Of a stretch of DNA of 64,000 nucleotides, positions 1 through 11,747 are shown piece by piece. How positions within the stretch are numbered: the stretch's first letter is position 1; each line of letters starts with the position of its first letter. The notes beneath the pieces were generated by a model. It ran no database searches. It was not told the origin of the DNA and saw only the letters and a list, made by a program, of their open reading frames with translations. This DNA comes from Marsupella aquatica. Its lineage: Eukaryota; Marchantiophyta. The position numbers and the translations under genes are program-made. The DNA lies in contig OZ316891.1 of NCBI GenBank assembly GCA_973895155.1, positions 11,594,001-11,658,000 of the forward strand, read 5' to 3'.

Positions 1-2083
1 TGACTTGAAGGTGGTTGCAGTAACGCTCTTATTGCTTCGACTGAAAAACGGTTGTGTTGTATTTTGTCGTTTTACCAAGCAGAAGAATAGCTGGACTCAT
101 TTGGGTCATGACCTTAACCTGGCGACTGCTAGCGTGTGGTTATCTGGTGTGGATGATTCATTATCAACAGCGTGTGCCAGAGGAAAGGGGTCAGTACCTC
201 AATCATTTTAGAGTATCTAGGATAGATCGCCCTTGTACAGAGAGGCTGCTGTCCAATAATTTAGTAGTGCTCGATCTGACCTCTAGTAATTAGCAATCAG
301 GTTTAACTCAGGTTCTCAAGTCCAGTGAAGAAAAAATGCCGCAGCTTCATTTGTTATTGTAATTTAAGTTGATGTTGTACTTAATACAACAAAATTCTGT
401 GATATCTAGAACCCGCGTCTCGTCCGGTTGAAGTTAGGACAATGGGTCTGTTGTGTAAACTGAAGCAAAGCCGCTTGTTGGAGTCATTTCTGTGATAGGT
501 TTAGAGAATACAATAAGAGTTGGAATTTTAAGAATACAATAAGAGTTGGAATTTTAAGCTGCTTGTTGGAGTCATTTCTATGATAGGTTTGGAGAATACA
601 ATAAGAGTTAGAATTTTAAGAATTGCTCTGTGCATATGTAGCATTGGTAGAACTCTGTTATCTCTGCCCCAATAGCCCATGTTGTCTCTGCCACGACTGA
701 TACACAGCAAGCCTACCCTAGCTGCCACGACTTGTCATAAACAATCATGACAACTGCAGGATGGATCTCGGCAGGCAGAGACAGCGTGAGGATAAGGCAC
801 TCATTATTGGAGGGTGGCCCCAAAACTCGCTTTATGACCATTACGTTCTGTTTTGCCATCCCCCTGGGATTTATCCCTGCTCCCTAATGCTGAATGGTCC
901 TGGCTGTAATTTAGCAATATTTTGACTTGAAGCTTGATAACAGTCTAAGCAACTCTCAATGCTTTAAAAAATGGTCGGTATTTTGGATTTCAGTTCAGTT
1001 TCTCAACCAAGATTCTGTGTAAGGTCATCTGGGTTCGCTAACTACATTTCTCAGGTTACACTATGATAGATGCCTTGCATGACAGTATTCTTCAAAGATG
1101 AATTACACATGGACTCTGGGCGAGCCCCAACTAAAAAATGGTGCCCAAAGGCAGTATGGTCAATTTGAGGCAAGAGCTCCAGTATGCCACCCTCGGAAGT
1201 TTACCTTAGAAAAACTAGACTCTGGAATCGAGTGCATTCAGAGGCGCAAAACTTTTGGGAAACTTACCCTGAGTATTCTCACGTTCGGACTAAACCGCCC
1301 CATTCAGACTATTGCTGAGCACGTCCAGAACAGTCAAATTCAGCAAATGACCAAGCGCAGGTGGATCAGCCCGGAAACTCGTTGGAGCAGAGATCAAAGG
1401 AGTCGAGCTTGGTGACCTGAACCTGCTAGGTATTACCCCACTGAAGATGTTTGTTGACAGGTTGAGGAAAGACAGGGACTGTACACTCCCAAGAGACGAG
1501 TGTGCCTGTTGGATTCAAGCCCGCAAGGTTGACACTAAATATTGACGTGCACTGTCATGACGGACCCCCTAAAGAACAGAAACCAGAACCACTGTCTGGT
1601 GTGCTGTTCACACTGCGGAGTGGACCCAGCGAACGCCCTTGAACCGCTCTTTCCGTTCAGCAAGACATTCCTGCACATGCACATCATAATCCGTGATCCT
1701 GTCAGTACGATCGAGTGAGTCTACGGACTTCAAGCGCATCGAAAGTCAGTGAGAGTGCATGTACGTATTGAGCTTACTGGTCCTCCACGCCACTACGGTA
1801 CGTCAAGCAAGCTGATAGCCAAATAAGTCTCCTTGAAAAAAAATGAAGGAGGGCAAGATACAAGAGAGAGTTTCATGTTCAACTCGAGATCCAAAGGCAC
1901 CTAAGTTTCTATTCTTTTCTATCTATCTATCTGGTTTCTGTTGCACATTCAGTTTGTCCAATGGGTTGCGGCCCGAATTACCTGACCTGTCGATGTCAGA
2001 TTGTTCCTCGCCATGACTGAGAAAGAGAAGCGTTGCGAATAAAATCCTCCATCCACCGTTGCCCTGGGGGTTTTCACAAAACC
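1..2083. other. intergenic, no supported gene
   Basis: I see no recognisable gene. Short open frames (for example 1098-1415 on +) have no family resemblance. The stretch holds a local tandem duplication at 473-620 and a short TATC microsatellite near 1915-1932. The last few hundred bases lie just downstream of the PPR stop codon and probably include its 3' untranslated region. Confidence 0.5.
473..620. repeat. imperfect tandem duplication (about 60 bp unit)
   Basis: A unit starting GCTTGTTGGAGTCATTTC occurs at 473-532 and again at 560-620 with few mismatches. A partial third copy of its second half (starting AATACAATAAGAG) lies between them at 533-558. Confidence 0.85.
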
Positions 2084-4804
2084 TCAATTTGAAACCTCCC
2101 TCCCTGTAAGTTTCGAAAACAATTTCAGACCCTCTCTTAGAAGGTCACCTGCCTTTCTAAACACATTTGTCAGGATACTGTACGTTACGAAGTCCGGAAC
2201 AAAGCCCTGTCTGGTCATCTCCTCGAGTACATTGTAAGCCTCACGAACCATGCCTGCCCGATGTAGCCCAGTCAAGACCGTATTGTAGGATACCAGATCA
2301 AATGTACGTTTTGTTTTCATATCTCTGAAAACTTTCAACGCCTCATCCATTCTGTCGGACTTGCACAGCACATCAAGAAGAATATTATAAGTCACTACAT
2401 CTGGTTTGCAACCAGAGGTTACCATTGCTTTGAAAACGGTTCCAACCCCGTCCACATTTCCTGTCTTGCCTAGACCTCTTATAAGTGATGTATAAGTGAT
2501 CGCATTGCCATTAATACCCGAGCCAATCATGTCATCAAAAACCTTTTCTGCTTCATCCACTTGACCGGCTTTGCAGAGGCCATCAATCATAGCAGTAAAA
2601 GTCACAAGATCAGGCTGACATCCTGTATCTTTCATTCGTTCAAACAAGTGCAAAGCTTCATCTACTCTTTCCGCCTTGAAGAGGACATCAATAAGTGTGG
2701 TGTATGTCACAGCATTTGGGTTGCTGCCTACGTCTTCCAAGAATCGGAAAACCTGCCACGCTGCATCAAGATTTCCAGCTTTTCCAAGACCATAGATTAG
2801 AGTGTTGCATATCTTCAGTTCAGGCTTCCAGCCTTTCCCTACCATCTCTTCAAATAAACTGTACGCCTTATCGACAAATCTCGTGCTGGCAAGACTACTC
2901 AAAAGTATCTTGCTTGCAGTCATGTCATCCTCAACAATTTCCTGAGCCAGTCGAATGGCATTCTCAACTTGATTGCTTTCGCACAAGGCGAGAATAAGTA
3001 TCCTATAAGTGACCAGATTGGGGCTACAGTACTTTTCCTTCATCAGGTGGAAAAGTTTGTATGCATCTAATGCTTTGCCAGATTTGCCAAGGGCATAGAT
3101 AAGGGTATTGAATGCAACCACATCAGGCATGCAGTGCCGTCGCGCCATATCCTTGAAATGGTTAAAGGCGTCCTCTATTCGTCCAGCCTTACACAAGCCA
3201 TCGATCAGCTCACTATGTGTGACCAGATCTGGGTTGCAGCCATCTTTGAGCATTTTCTCAAAAACGTTAAAGGCTCCCTCGACATCGCCCGTCTTGCACA
3301 GAACATCAATTAAGGTGTTGTAAGTGTATACATCAGGGTTCACCCCAAAATCTTTCATTTCCGCAAATACTTTGAAAGCCCCGTCAACGTCTCCGGACTT
3401 GACAATGCTTGCAAGAAGGACATTGAAAGTTATGGCATCCGGACGACAACCCTTTTCTATCATTCTCGCAAATAGCTGGGAGGCTTCATCAACCTTGCCA
3501 TTAATCCGTAGACTGTACAATATGGCTGTGTAGGCAACAACATCAGGAACACATTCTCCCATCTCCATGCTGTTCAGCAGCTCGAGGGCCTCTGTTTCAC
3601 GACCACTCTTGCATAACTTATCTAATAGCACAGTGTAAGTGACCACGTCAGGGACACAACCATCAGCCTTCATCTCTACAAAAAGCTTGTATGCATCTTT
3701 CAGGTTTCCTTTCTTGCTCAACGCAAGTATTAGACTGGTGTAAGTTACCACATCCGGAGAACATTTGTTCTGCTTCGACTGTTTAAAAAATCTGCAGGCA
3801 AGATCCAGTTTGCCCGACTTGCCGAAGATATCGATCATTGTATTGTAGGATACAATGTCAGGATGACAACCTCTGTCTGACATTTCCTCAAATAGCTTAG
3901 CAGCTGCATCCACCTTGCCTGCTCTGCCAAAGCCATCAATAATTATATTGTAGACCATTACGTTGGGGAAGCAGCCCTGCTCTTTCAATTCGGACAAGAG
4001 AACATGTGCCTCGTCAACTTTACCTACCTTGCAAAACCCTTTCACAAGAATCCCCAGGGTGTAGCTGTCAGGCTTACATCCTTGGTCCAACATTTGTTGA
4101 TAAACCTTGTAAGCTTGATCACAATGGCCTGCCTTCACGAGTGAGTTCAAGAGACCATTAAAGGCAGTGGTATTGGGCTTGCACCCAATACTTTTCATCC
4201 CAACCAGAGCTCCTACCCCAGCTTCCCACATCCCAGCACGACAGTAGCTTTGGGCTAGCTTGGTATGAAATCCAGGGGTAATCTGGTGACCCGCTTGGGA
4301 CATGTCTTCACCCAATTGCTGTATTGCTTCATACATAGTTCCTCTTCCTAAATTCGCAAGCAGGGTTTTGTATACAAGTGCATTGTGCTTGTATCCAGAC
4401 TGTTTCCCGGCCCACTGATAAAACCTCAAAGCCAGATTCACATCGCTCTGGCGCTCTACGACCTTCACTACGAGCGAGGGTCGTAGCTTCACCCTTAGTT
4501 CCTTCATAAATACATCCAGTAGGGGTTCCCAACCCTCAGCAATTAGAACGCTGCAAATTTTATCCACGTGCATTTGCAAAGGCACAAAAGGCAAAGCACT
4601 CATCTTAACAGCAGCACCATCAACTCTTCTCTGGTCTGCATGGCCTGAGATAGCATCCGTCCCTACAAGAGCAGGTGCTCCGCTGTTGCAGGCCTTCTCG
4701 ACGTCTACACTGCTGGCTACAGAAAAACTCTCACTCGCACGATCCACGGCGGTGCACATAGCTCTCCTGGCCGCTCTAGTTAACGAACTAGCCATCCTCA
4801 TCAT
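2084..4804 (-). CDS. P-class pentatricopeptide repeat protein, probably organellar
   Basis: A 906-residue intronless protein. After an N-terminal stretch rich in Arg, Ser and Ala and poor in acidic residues (about 1-35, consistent with a mitochondrial or plastid transit peptide) and a linker, about 22 nearly perfect 35-residue PPR motifs run from about residue 139 to the C-terminus. They have the canonical pattern DVVTYNxLIDxLCKxGxxDEA. All are P-type; there are no L/S motifs and no E or DYW editing domain. Such proteins bind single-stranded organellar RNA and usually stabilise, splice or enable translation of one transcript. Overall style resembles Arabidopsis At3g06920 and PGR3, but orthology is not established. 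Residues 5 and 35 are clean code pairs in most repeats. The first ATG at 4804 is chosen because it opens the targeting-like segment; another Met follows at residue 2 and one at 4. Confidence 0.93.
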   Translation of the reverse strand: MMRMASSLTRAARRAMCTAVDRASESFSVASSVDVEKACNSGAPALVGTDAISGHADQRRVDGAAVKMSALPFVPLQMHVDKICSVLIAEGWEPLLDVFMKELRVKLRPSLVVKVVERQSDVNLALRFYQWAGKQSGYKHNALVYKTLLANLGRGTMYEAIQQLGEDMSQAGHQITPGFHTKLAQSYCRAGMWEAGVGALVGMKSIGCKPNTTAFNGLLNSLVKAGHCDQAYKVYQQMLDQGCKPDSYTLGILVKGFCKVGKVDEAHVLLSELKEQGCFPNVMVYNIIIDGFGRAGKVDAAAKLFEEMSDRGCHPDIVSYNTMIDIFGKSGKLDLACRFFKQSKQNKCSPDVVTYTSLILALSKKGNLKDAYKLFVEMKADGCVPDVVTYTVLLDKLCKSGRETEALELLNSMEMGECVPDVVAYTAILYSLRINGKVDEASQLFARMIEKGCRPDAITFNVLLASIVKSGDVDGAFKVFAEMKDFGVNPDVYTYNTLIDVLCKTGDVEGAFNVFEKMLKDGCNPDLVTHSELIDGLCKAGRIEDAFNHFKDMARRHCMPDVVAFNTLIYALGKSGKALDAYKLFHLMKEKYCSPNLVTYRILILALCESNQVENAIRLAQEIVEDDMTASKILLSSLASTRFVDKAYSLFEEMVGKGWKPELKICNTLIYGLGKAGNLDAAWQVFRFLEDVGSNPNAVTYTTLIDVLFKAERVDEALHLFERMKDTGCQPDLVTFTAMIDGLCKAGQVDEAEKVFDDMIGSGINGNAITYTSLIRGLGKTGNVDGVGTVFKAMVTSGCKPDVVTYNILLDVLCKSDRMDEALKVFRDMKTKRTFDLVSYNTVLTGLHRAGMVREAYNVLEEMTRQGFVPDFVTYSILTNVFRKAGDLLREGLKLFSKLTGREVSN

Positions 4805-6033
4805 CAGCGTAACAAACGTTGCAAACTCGTGTTATACACAATACAGACATGGACCACGATGCTTCTTCCACAAACACCCTCTGTCGGCCAGGCGTACACG
4901 TCTCAGAAGCAGCTGATTGCATTTTACGGCCAGACATAGATCCGATCCTGCTCTCCAAGCTGGAAATGGCGAAAAATGCGCCATCGCAATGCCGAAACAA
5001 CAACCAAAATGTCACAGGGACATAAAGCGATCCAAGCGCCAGCGTCAAGGTTGATTCACGACTGCATACCTGAATCTAGTGGCGCAGCTCCCAAATGGCC
5101 ATCCATCACCCTTTGAGGATTCGAAACAATCCAAGTCTCTGCATCGGAGAACCCTAATTCGACAAACTCAAGCTCCTGAATCTGTCCTCGGTTCACTGCA
5201 AGTTGAGCTCAAGATTGAGCTGAGCCGGCTGATGCGGGGCATTCCATGTCTGAAAATTACCCGAGAGTCGAAGACCAAATCCAAACGATTGTGTCTCCAA
5301 CTCATTTCTTGTTACCAAAAGAGCAACTCGACCAATGTACTAAAAATACATATATCTAGCTGCCCAAAAATGAAAAGCCCCAACCAAGAGACATGATCCC
5401 AAAGGGGAGGCAACAAAAAGGCTAGGGGAGAGAACCAAGGCCGCCCACAAAAGTCACAAACCCCCACCTAAAACCCTAACTAAGAGTCTGGTAAAGTTTT
5501 GGGGTGAACTACATGGGAGAGAGGGTCAAGCAACTACCTAGAATATATTAGGGTGCCCAAGGGCAAAAAAGGCCTAACCGGGAGACATGATCCCAAAGGC
5601 AAAGGAACCCAATGAAGGGAAGGAAAAGAGGAGAGAGGGCCCCAAGAAAAACTACCTAGAAGCTCTAAAAATTGAAAAGGGCCAAACAAAGTATAATGGA
5701 CTGACAGACCAACCTGGAACCAATTGGCTTAGGTCGGCTGGCCAGGGGATTAACCTACAGTAGAACTGAGAGGTCCCACTTGCAAGGGGTGTGAAGTGTA
5801 TGTGTGTATGTGGATGGGTGGGGTGTAGTGGTGGCAGTACTGGTTACTCTTCAGTTGCTTTGAGGCCTTGGTTTAACCCTCTCTCCCTCCTAGTCTGGTC
5901 CCACAGATCCATGGGTGACTTCCCCTTGCGGCTGCCTTACAGAACTGCATGCTATGGAATAGATTGTTTATCCTCTGTTAAATGGGTCTACTTTTGGTTT
6001 CAAGGCAAAAAAAGAAAACATTGGCCTCAAAAG
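4805..6033. other. intergenic, PPR upstream region and decayed repeats
   Basis: The first 250 bases are the probable 5' leader and promoter of the PPR gene; no TATA box stands out. A block starting GACATGATCCCAAAGG appears at about 5391 and again at about 5583, indicating an old local duplication. No coding region is supported. Confidence 0.45.
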
Positions 6034-6330
6034 TGTTGAGCATAGATGATATTCACAATGGTAAACCCATGACACATTCAGTGCACAAGTAGTCGACACA
6101 AAAGATACTAGGTTCACCTTCTCAAGCCTACGTCTACAGGAACACACAAGAGAACTTTATTGAACCCCTAAGCCTGTTGGCCATACCAAATTCTCCAACA
6201 GTGGAAGCTCTCTTTATCTTTCAAGTGGCTTCATAACAATGAGACTTAGTTCCACTTATCCAAGCACACACCGCTTAGCATATAGTGTGCAACTTACTTA
6301 AACCACGCATTTAGGTATAAGGGGCTCCAC
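6034..6330 (-). repeat. diverged solo LTR of the E1/E2 Copia family
   Basis: From TGTTGAGCATAGATGAT onward this matches the start of the E1 and E2 LTRs through the blocks for GTCGACACA, ACACACAAGAG, the ATAACAATGAG block and TATAGTGTGCAACTTA. No pol or gag sequence adjoins it. The right end is uncertain, and I found no clear target-site duplication. It is more diverged than the other LTRs of this family in the window. Confidence 0.65.
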
Positions 6331-8197
6331 GTAACACGGAGTCCCCATACGAAGTGTATTTAGCCAGCAAAAGGACGGGCTACGTAGCAACGCCTCCCCT
6401 CCACCGTTCGATCAACACTCATAGTTGTGCCTACCCTCAGCCATAGGATGCGATCTATGGCTCAAATCGTAGGTCTCGTTGAGATCTACGTCACTCTCCA
6501 AAAATCCTCGCAAAAATCTCATACAAAATGGTTTATTATTTTTAAGAGGAATGATGGAAAAACATGGTGCGCTCTGATTGGCTGGATTCAAAATTTGAAT
6601 TTTTGGGGGAAGATCAATCTAAGCTATCTGATTGGTTTGCTTCCACAAATCTCATTTGTCTATCATATTGGTCAATCTATGGCTCAAACAAAAGACCTCA
6701 AGGAGATCTATGGATGGGTTTTTTCCGTTTTGAAAATGGGTTGATATTTCTCAAATGGAAAATAAAACAAATCTAAGCCCTCCTGGCCGTCGATTTGTTG
6801 ATTTTGCAATCTCTGCTGTTCATTGTTTATTGCATCTTAAAATCTTGTCCGTCCACATTAGAAGGCAATCTAGGGAGCAAAAGAAAGATCTCGACGAGAT
6901 CTATAGTTGGGTGTTTTCGGTTTTGAAAATGAGTAAATATGCACTCCTGGTAGGTTTATGCAACGCATGGAAAAGTAAACCGCCCTACGGGACTCATGCC
7001 GTTCAACAATGAAATTTAGTGAACTTTGGAGTTGTGAGCCATCCCTCCTGCCCGATCCTGGACTTTCCTGCGCCTGCCCAGCATTTATGGCCGTACAGTA
7101 CCAGGCTTCCTTAAATACCCCCGAGGCATGGTTTAACCTAACCACGTCTCCGACCGGATCTCCAATTACAGTTAGCCTAACTATGGTTACATGTCGTAAC
7201 CCTAGACCTAAGAGTAAATGTCTATAGTAACAAAAAGAAGAAGGCAAATGGCAACCCACAAACCTACAATAGGAAGATGAGAAATAGGAGGTATGTCAGA
7301 TTTAGTAATTGACTCTCCTGTTTTATTGTCAAATCCCATACTTTGGCACTCTTTTTAGGTTTATTACTAAGTGACATTTTAATTTGTCCATAAGCTGGTC
7401 AAGCAAAATGACTTTGTTTAGTTTGGATCAAGGTCATTTTTCATCATCCTCCCCTCAATGTCAATACACCTAAACCTAGAAAGACAAACATATCAGAGAT
7501 GTGTGAGATTTAGTACATTGAGACTCTTTTATGTCAAATTGTAGACTTTGTCACTCTTTTTAGTTTAATTATTAGGTTGCTCTTTTTTCACTGTTTGGAA
7601 AGCAAAGTAACTCTATTAGTCTGGAATAATCTACCAATCAACATTCTGTCAGGTTTACTCATGGGATGGTTGTCATCATCCTCAATTTAACCTCAGCACT
7701 CTAGCCCACCCTCAACCAAGGGGGATGGGGGGAGTCGAGCAGCCAACCAGGAGGGGGTTGAGCAATTTGGGCATGTCTGATCAAGAATGAGCCCATATCT
7801 AGTGTCGGAACTCAGTCTGAAAGTGCAATATGGATGTCCCCTAAGGGGCAAGCCTTGGCTAAGGTGCCCAGTACCCATTGCCAAGGATCTACAATAAATA
7901 GGGTTGAGCTTGAGCATGCTGTAATATCTCCAAATTCGAGAGGGATGTACATTATGTATCACAATTCTGCTGGCTCTGGATATGGTCATGTACTGTCCTA
8001 GCATGGGGTTTGGGACAAAGGTAGCAAAAAAATGAGCATAAGATATCTCAAGCATACCATAGAGCTCGCCATAAAGACTTTGTGAAGGAGTGAGAACAAA
8101 TTGGGGACATTGATGGATGGTGCGACATTTTAAGGAGGGGGGAAATCAATCGTAAAGAGTTCGGGTTAGTTGCCATAGTAATTCTTCAGCATTAGCA
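6331..8197. other. intergenic with degenerate tandem repeats, no supported gene
   Basis: A unit of about 200 bp containing GAGATCTA and, further on, TTTTGAAAATG recurs near 6450, 6672 and 6868. A second unit of about 205 bp (TGAGATTTAGTA... CACTCTTTTTAG) recurs near 7290 and 7497. An open frame on - at 7693-8055 has no recognisable similarity, so I do not call it. Confidence 0.5.
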
Positions 8198-8202
8198 TCT
8201 CC

Positions 8203-8546
8203 TGTTGAGTACAGACGACATTCGTAACAACAAGCCCATGAACCATCCAATGCACAAGAGTCGACACAGAGAAATATGTGGTTCACCTCCACATGAGGCT
8301 ACGTCCACGGGAACACACAAGAGCTTTACTGCACTCTAGGCCGACCGGCCATACCAAGCATCCACAGCACAAGCTCTCCCTATCTCTCAACTAGCTCCGT
8401 AACAATGAGCCTAAGTTCCACCAGGGTCTTGCATCAGCCCTGGCTTAATACACAATAGCACTACCGCTAACTTTAGCTAAGTCCTAACCCGAGTTAGCTT
8501 AACTATAGTTAGCTCATGAGTCACAAGACTAGAGCAATATCTAACA
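8203..8546 (-). repeat. E2 3' LTR
   Basis: Starts TG and ends CA on the + strand; 344 bp; pairs with 30908-31251. On the element strand it is preceded by a purine-rich tract (8547-8556) that fits the polypurine tract. Confidence 0.92.
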
Positions 8547-8765
8547 AACTCCCCCTTGACTCTTGTCTTGGGGACTGGACTAAATGTTACCATATGGAAT
8601 CCTCAGCGGGAAGTTCTAGACAATCACCAAACCAGGTCTCCCCCTAAAAACCACAAGGGTTAACTTAGAAGGGTTAACTTAGAAGGGTTAACTAGAACTA
8701 AGCCGTAGCCAAATAGGAATGAGTAATCCATATACAAATAGTCACACATTGCTAAATAACTCTAC

Positions 8766-9419
8766 TTGCACTACAGCTGCAAAACCTGCAAAGTAGCACG
8801 GTGTCTTGAGAAACTCTCCAAAATAATCACTTTGGTAAAAACATCAGCAGGATTGAACTTTCCATCAATCTTGACTAGCTCAAAAGTTTTATCAGACAAT
8901 GCTTGCCTGATAAAATGGTACCTGATATCAATGTGCTTCACCCTGCTATCCATCACCTGGTTACAACCAATTGAAGAGCACTCTGACTATCATAGTTAGA
9001 GTTAGTTTGCCATGCTCTAAATCCATCTTCGCGATCAACTTATCCAACCAAATTGCTTCCTTTGCTGCTTCTGCTGCTGCAACATACTCTGCTTCTGTAG
9101 TTGACTGAAATATACACTTCTACAAGGTAGATTTTCAACTGATACATCCTCCTTCAAGAGTAAATACAAACCTAGTTGTAGAACTTCTTGTATCCAGACA
9201 GTCTTCATAGTCAGAATCTACATAGCCAACTAACGTTCTACCTGGTCTTGCATCAAATAGTAATCCATAGTCCTGTGTTCCCTTCAGATACCTGAGAATC
9301 CACTTCACAGCTTCCCAATGTAACTTCCCTGGATTTGACATGAATCTGCTAATCTTGCCCATCGCTAGGGCCAAGTCAGGCCTAGTACAAGTCATCAAAT
9401 ACATCAGACTACCTACTGC
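8766..9419 (-). pseudogene. E2 pol remnant: RNase H end
   Basis: On - this encodes the Copia segment from MYLMTCTRPDLALAMGK through the RNase H core YVDSDYEDCLDTRSST and STTEAEYVAAAEAAKEA, then the tail motif DSRVKHIDIRYHFIRQA near 8771-8956. A frameshift interrupts the reading between the last two blocks. It stops abruptly at 9419, where element E5 is inserted, and resumes at 16973 within the same codon context (K-A-V). Confidence 0.88.
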
Positions 9420-10907
9420 TGTCGTCTGTTATCAAACAGTAAACACCTATATTTTCCTTGTTTCACACCAAATACCGTTTTAATCGTATCACGAGGACGT
9501 GGAGGGACGCTATTTGGACATCCTCACACCGGAAAGGAGTAGATTCGTTTCCGCTCCCAGAAATGCATTTTTGATCAAGTCTACCGACTATTTTTCCGTC
9601 CTCACTTTTGATCAAGTCCCATGGACTACAGTCTCTCCCTTCCTCTTGGTCTCCAAAGAAGTGCTGTCACCACTCCCCTAGCTCACAGGGCCGACCAAAC
9701 CTTGCAAACTTCTCTTAAAAATCCGCTTGGGGGATTCTGTCACAAAAGCATACCAATACGGCTACAGGAAGGACACAACTATGAAGGAAAAATAAATCAT
9801 AACACACAACAAAAATCGAAGAGTCATACTGAATCCATAGCTCTTGGTGAACAACGTAATACATCGTATGAGCAACCCGGCCTCCTCTCGTCTATTCAAC
9901 TCCTGCCTCACTAGGACGATGCGCACTCCTCACCTCCCTACTCCAGATGATTCCTCCTCTATGTCGCAAGCTAACACTCCAAATTCACTCTAGATTGAGT
10001 CCCCCCCTCCTCTGCCCTTACCAGAGGTTGCTATTAAGTACTGAAAATCAAAATATCCAAGCACCCAAGGGCAAAGGGCCACCACCCCTTCTCGGGCGAC
10101 GCCACTAATTCTAACACCTCGAACCTAGAACATGCGGCACACACATGTTTTAAAATACTATTCCTTATTGGACACCAATGGTGCCTTCATTGGCGTCTAT
10201 CAACGACTAACTATTCCCTACCCTACTCTTCTGACTGATCACTACCTTCTTCCCCGGAATGGCCACTGACATCCTCACTATCCGACTGAATTGATGCCAC
10301 CTTGGTCACCCCCGTATACGTGCAGTTGAAAACTCAGGCCTATCCCTCATCCACCTCTTTTAGGCTCGTCCAACCTTAAGAGTGCTCCCATAATCCTTCC
10401 CGACAACCACAAGGCTCGAACAGCCCCCCAACTTTAGCTCGGTATAGCCAAGGTTCACCCAACAGTCCATGTACCATACTCGGTCACTCACTCAGGTACC
10501 CCGAGGTTGTTGCCCATAATTCCTAACTCCCTTCTCTTCTTCCCAAAATTCAGTAGCGCTAAAAAGGGGAGAGTCTTGTTTTAGAGAACTCATGCCCAAG
10601 TGGGAATGGAGAATGAGGAATAGTAAGAGAAGCGGAGGGTTTAAGTAGGCTTACAAGAGTGTGACCCTTTGGTCATTTCCCCTTCCAAGTCAAACCCCCT
10701 TCCAATCCTTCTTGCTCATATCCCTCCAAGTGTAGCAACTATCATGACCACCAACTACTCCCCCATGAAGTGTCACATTTTTCAGAGCATCAACTACTCC
10801 TATGACAAAGTGTTACGTTTTTCAGAGCATCAATTACTCCCTTAAAACGTGCCCAGTACCCACCCCGGTTATTTTTCTTTCTAATTCTTTGTATCTATAG
10901 GGAGATA

Positions 10908-11222
10908 TATTAGAAAAGGTTTAATTGGTAGGCCACCGTCCAAAGTGGTAGACCACCGTCCTTAGTTGTAGGCCACCGTCCTAAGTGGTAGGCCACCGTC
11001 CTTAGTTGTGGGCCACCATCCTAAATTAGTGACTTAAATTAGACCATGAGGTGAACTATATTATAGGCACATGTGAAGGAATGTGTAGCATGAGAGAATA
11101 CATAATATTCTCGTTTGACTTGACTTTGCATCCAAAGGATGCCACTCCATGTATAAAACCCCTCACTACTCAATGACATACACACCACATTTCCATATTC
11201 TTGGGCTCATGGATTTCTAACA
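10908..11222 (+). repeat. E6 5' LTR with 20-bp minisatellite
   Basis: 315 bp, ends TTCTAACA immediately before the PBS. It contains five copies of a 20-bp unit around GGCCACCGTCC (about 10923-11022); the 3' LTR has four. CATGTATAAAACCCCTC at about 11150-11166 holds a TATA-like box suitable for the element promoter. Confidence 0.9.
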
Positions 11223-11235
11223 TGGTATCAGAGCC
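11223..11235 (+). other. E6 primer binding site (initiator Met-tRNA)
   Basis: TGGTATCAGAGCC directly abuts the 5' LTR and is the standard plant Copia sequence complementary to the 3' end of initiator methionine tRNA. Confidence 0.92.
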
Positions 11236-11747
11236 TTGTTGCGTTACTTCTGAATTGTGGGACTTCATATTTCTTGTGAGGAGAGGAGAGTTGGTCTAGA
11301 GAGAGGATTCCCCCTCTAGAACTACTTGAATCAAATTTGAAGAAATAAGAATTGGACTCAATTCCCTACCAATTGATGAGAAAAGTTTTTCAAGTAGGTA
11401 CATCGGGCAGCAAGACAGATTTTTTTTGTTGGGGGGGAGCAGTTGAGGCCAAATCTAAGCACGATTAGATGGCATTTCAGAAGGAGCAAAGTTTGTCAAA
11501 TTCACGTTTTGGGAGAGAGGACGCTTGATCTCAAATTTTGTTTTTGGCATTGTGAAGAATGTGACGACGCAGATGCAATGGAAAGCATTCCGAGTAGGTC
11601 ATCTGTGGTGAGCAACAATAGAAGTGTTCTATTGTGAATGCAGTGCTTCTTGTAGTGGTCAAGAAGATTTTTTGCGGTGGCAAGAAGATTATTGGATAGT
11701 GATCCAGTCAAAGGCATTGGTCCTTTTCTTTTGAGTAGCGGCTCAAC

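Noticed and set aside
1098-1415. 105-codon open frame on +
   Set aside because: No family resemblance, no splice or neighbour context; likely fortuitous.
4819-5025. Small + frame divergent from the PPR gene
   Set aside because: Lies in the PPR leader region and has no recognisable product.
7693-8055. 120-codon open frame on - next to E2
   Set aside because: No recognisable motifs and lies in repeat-rich intergenic DNA.
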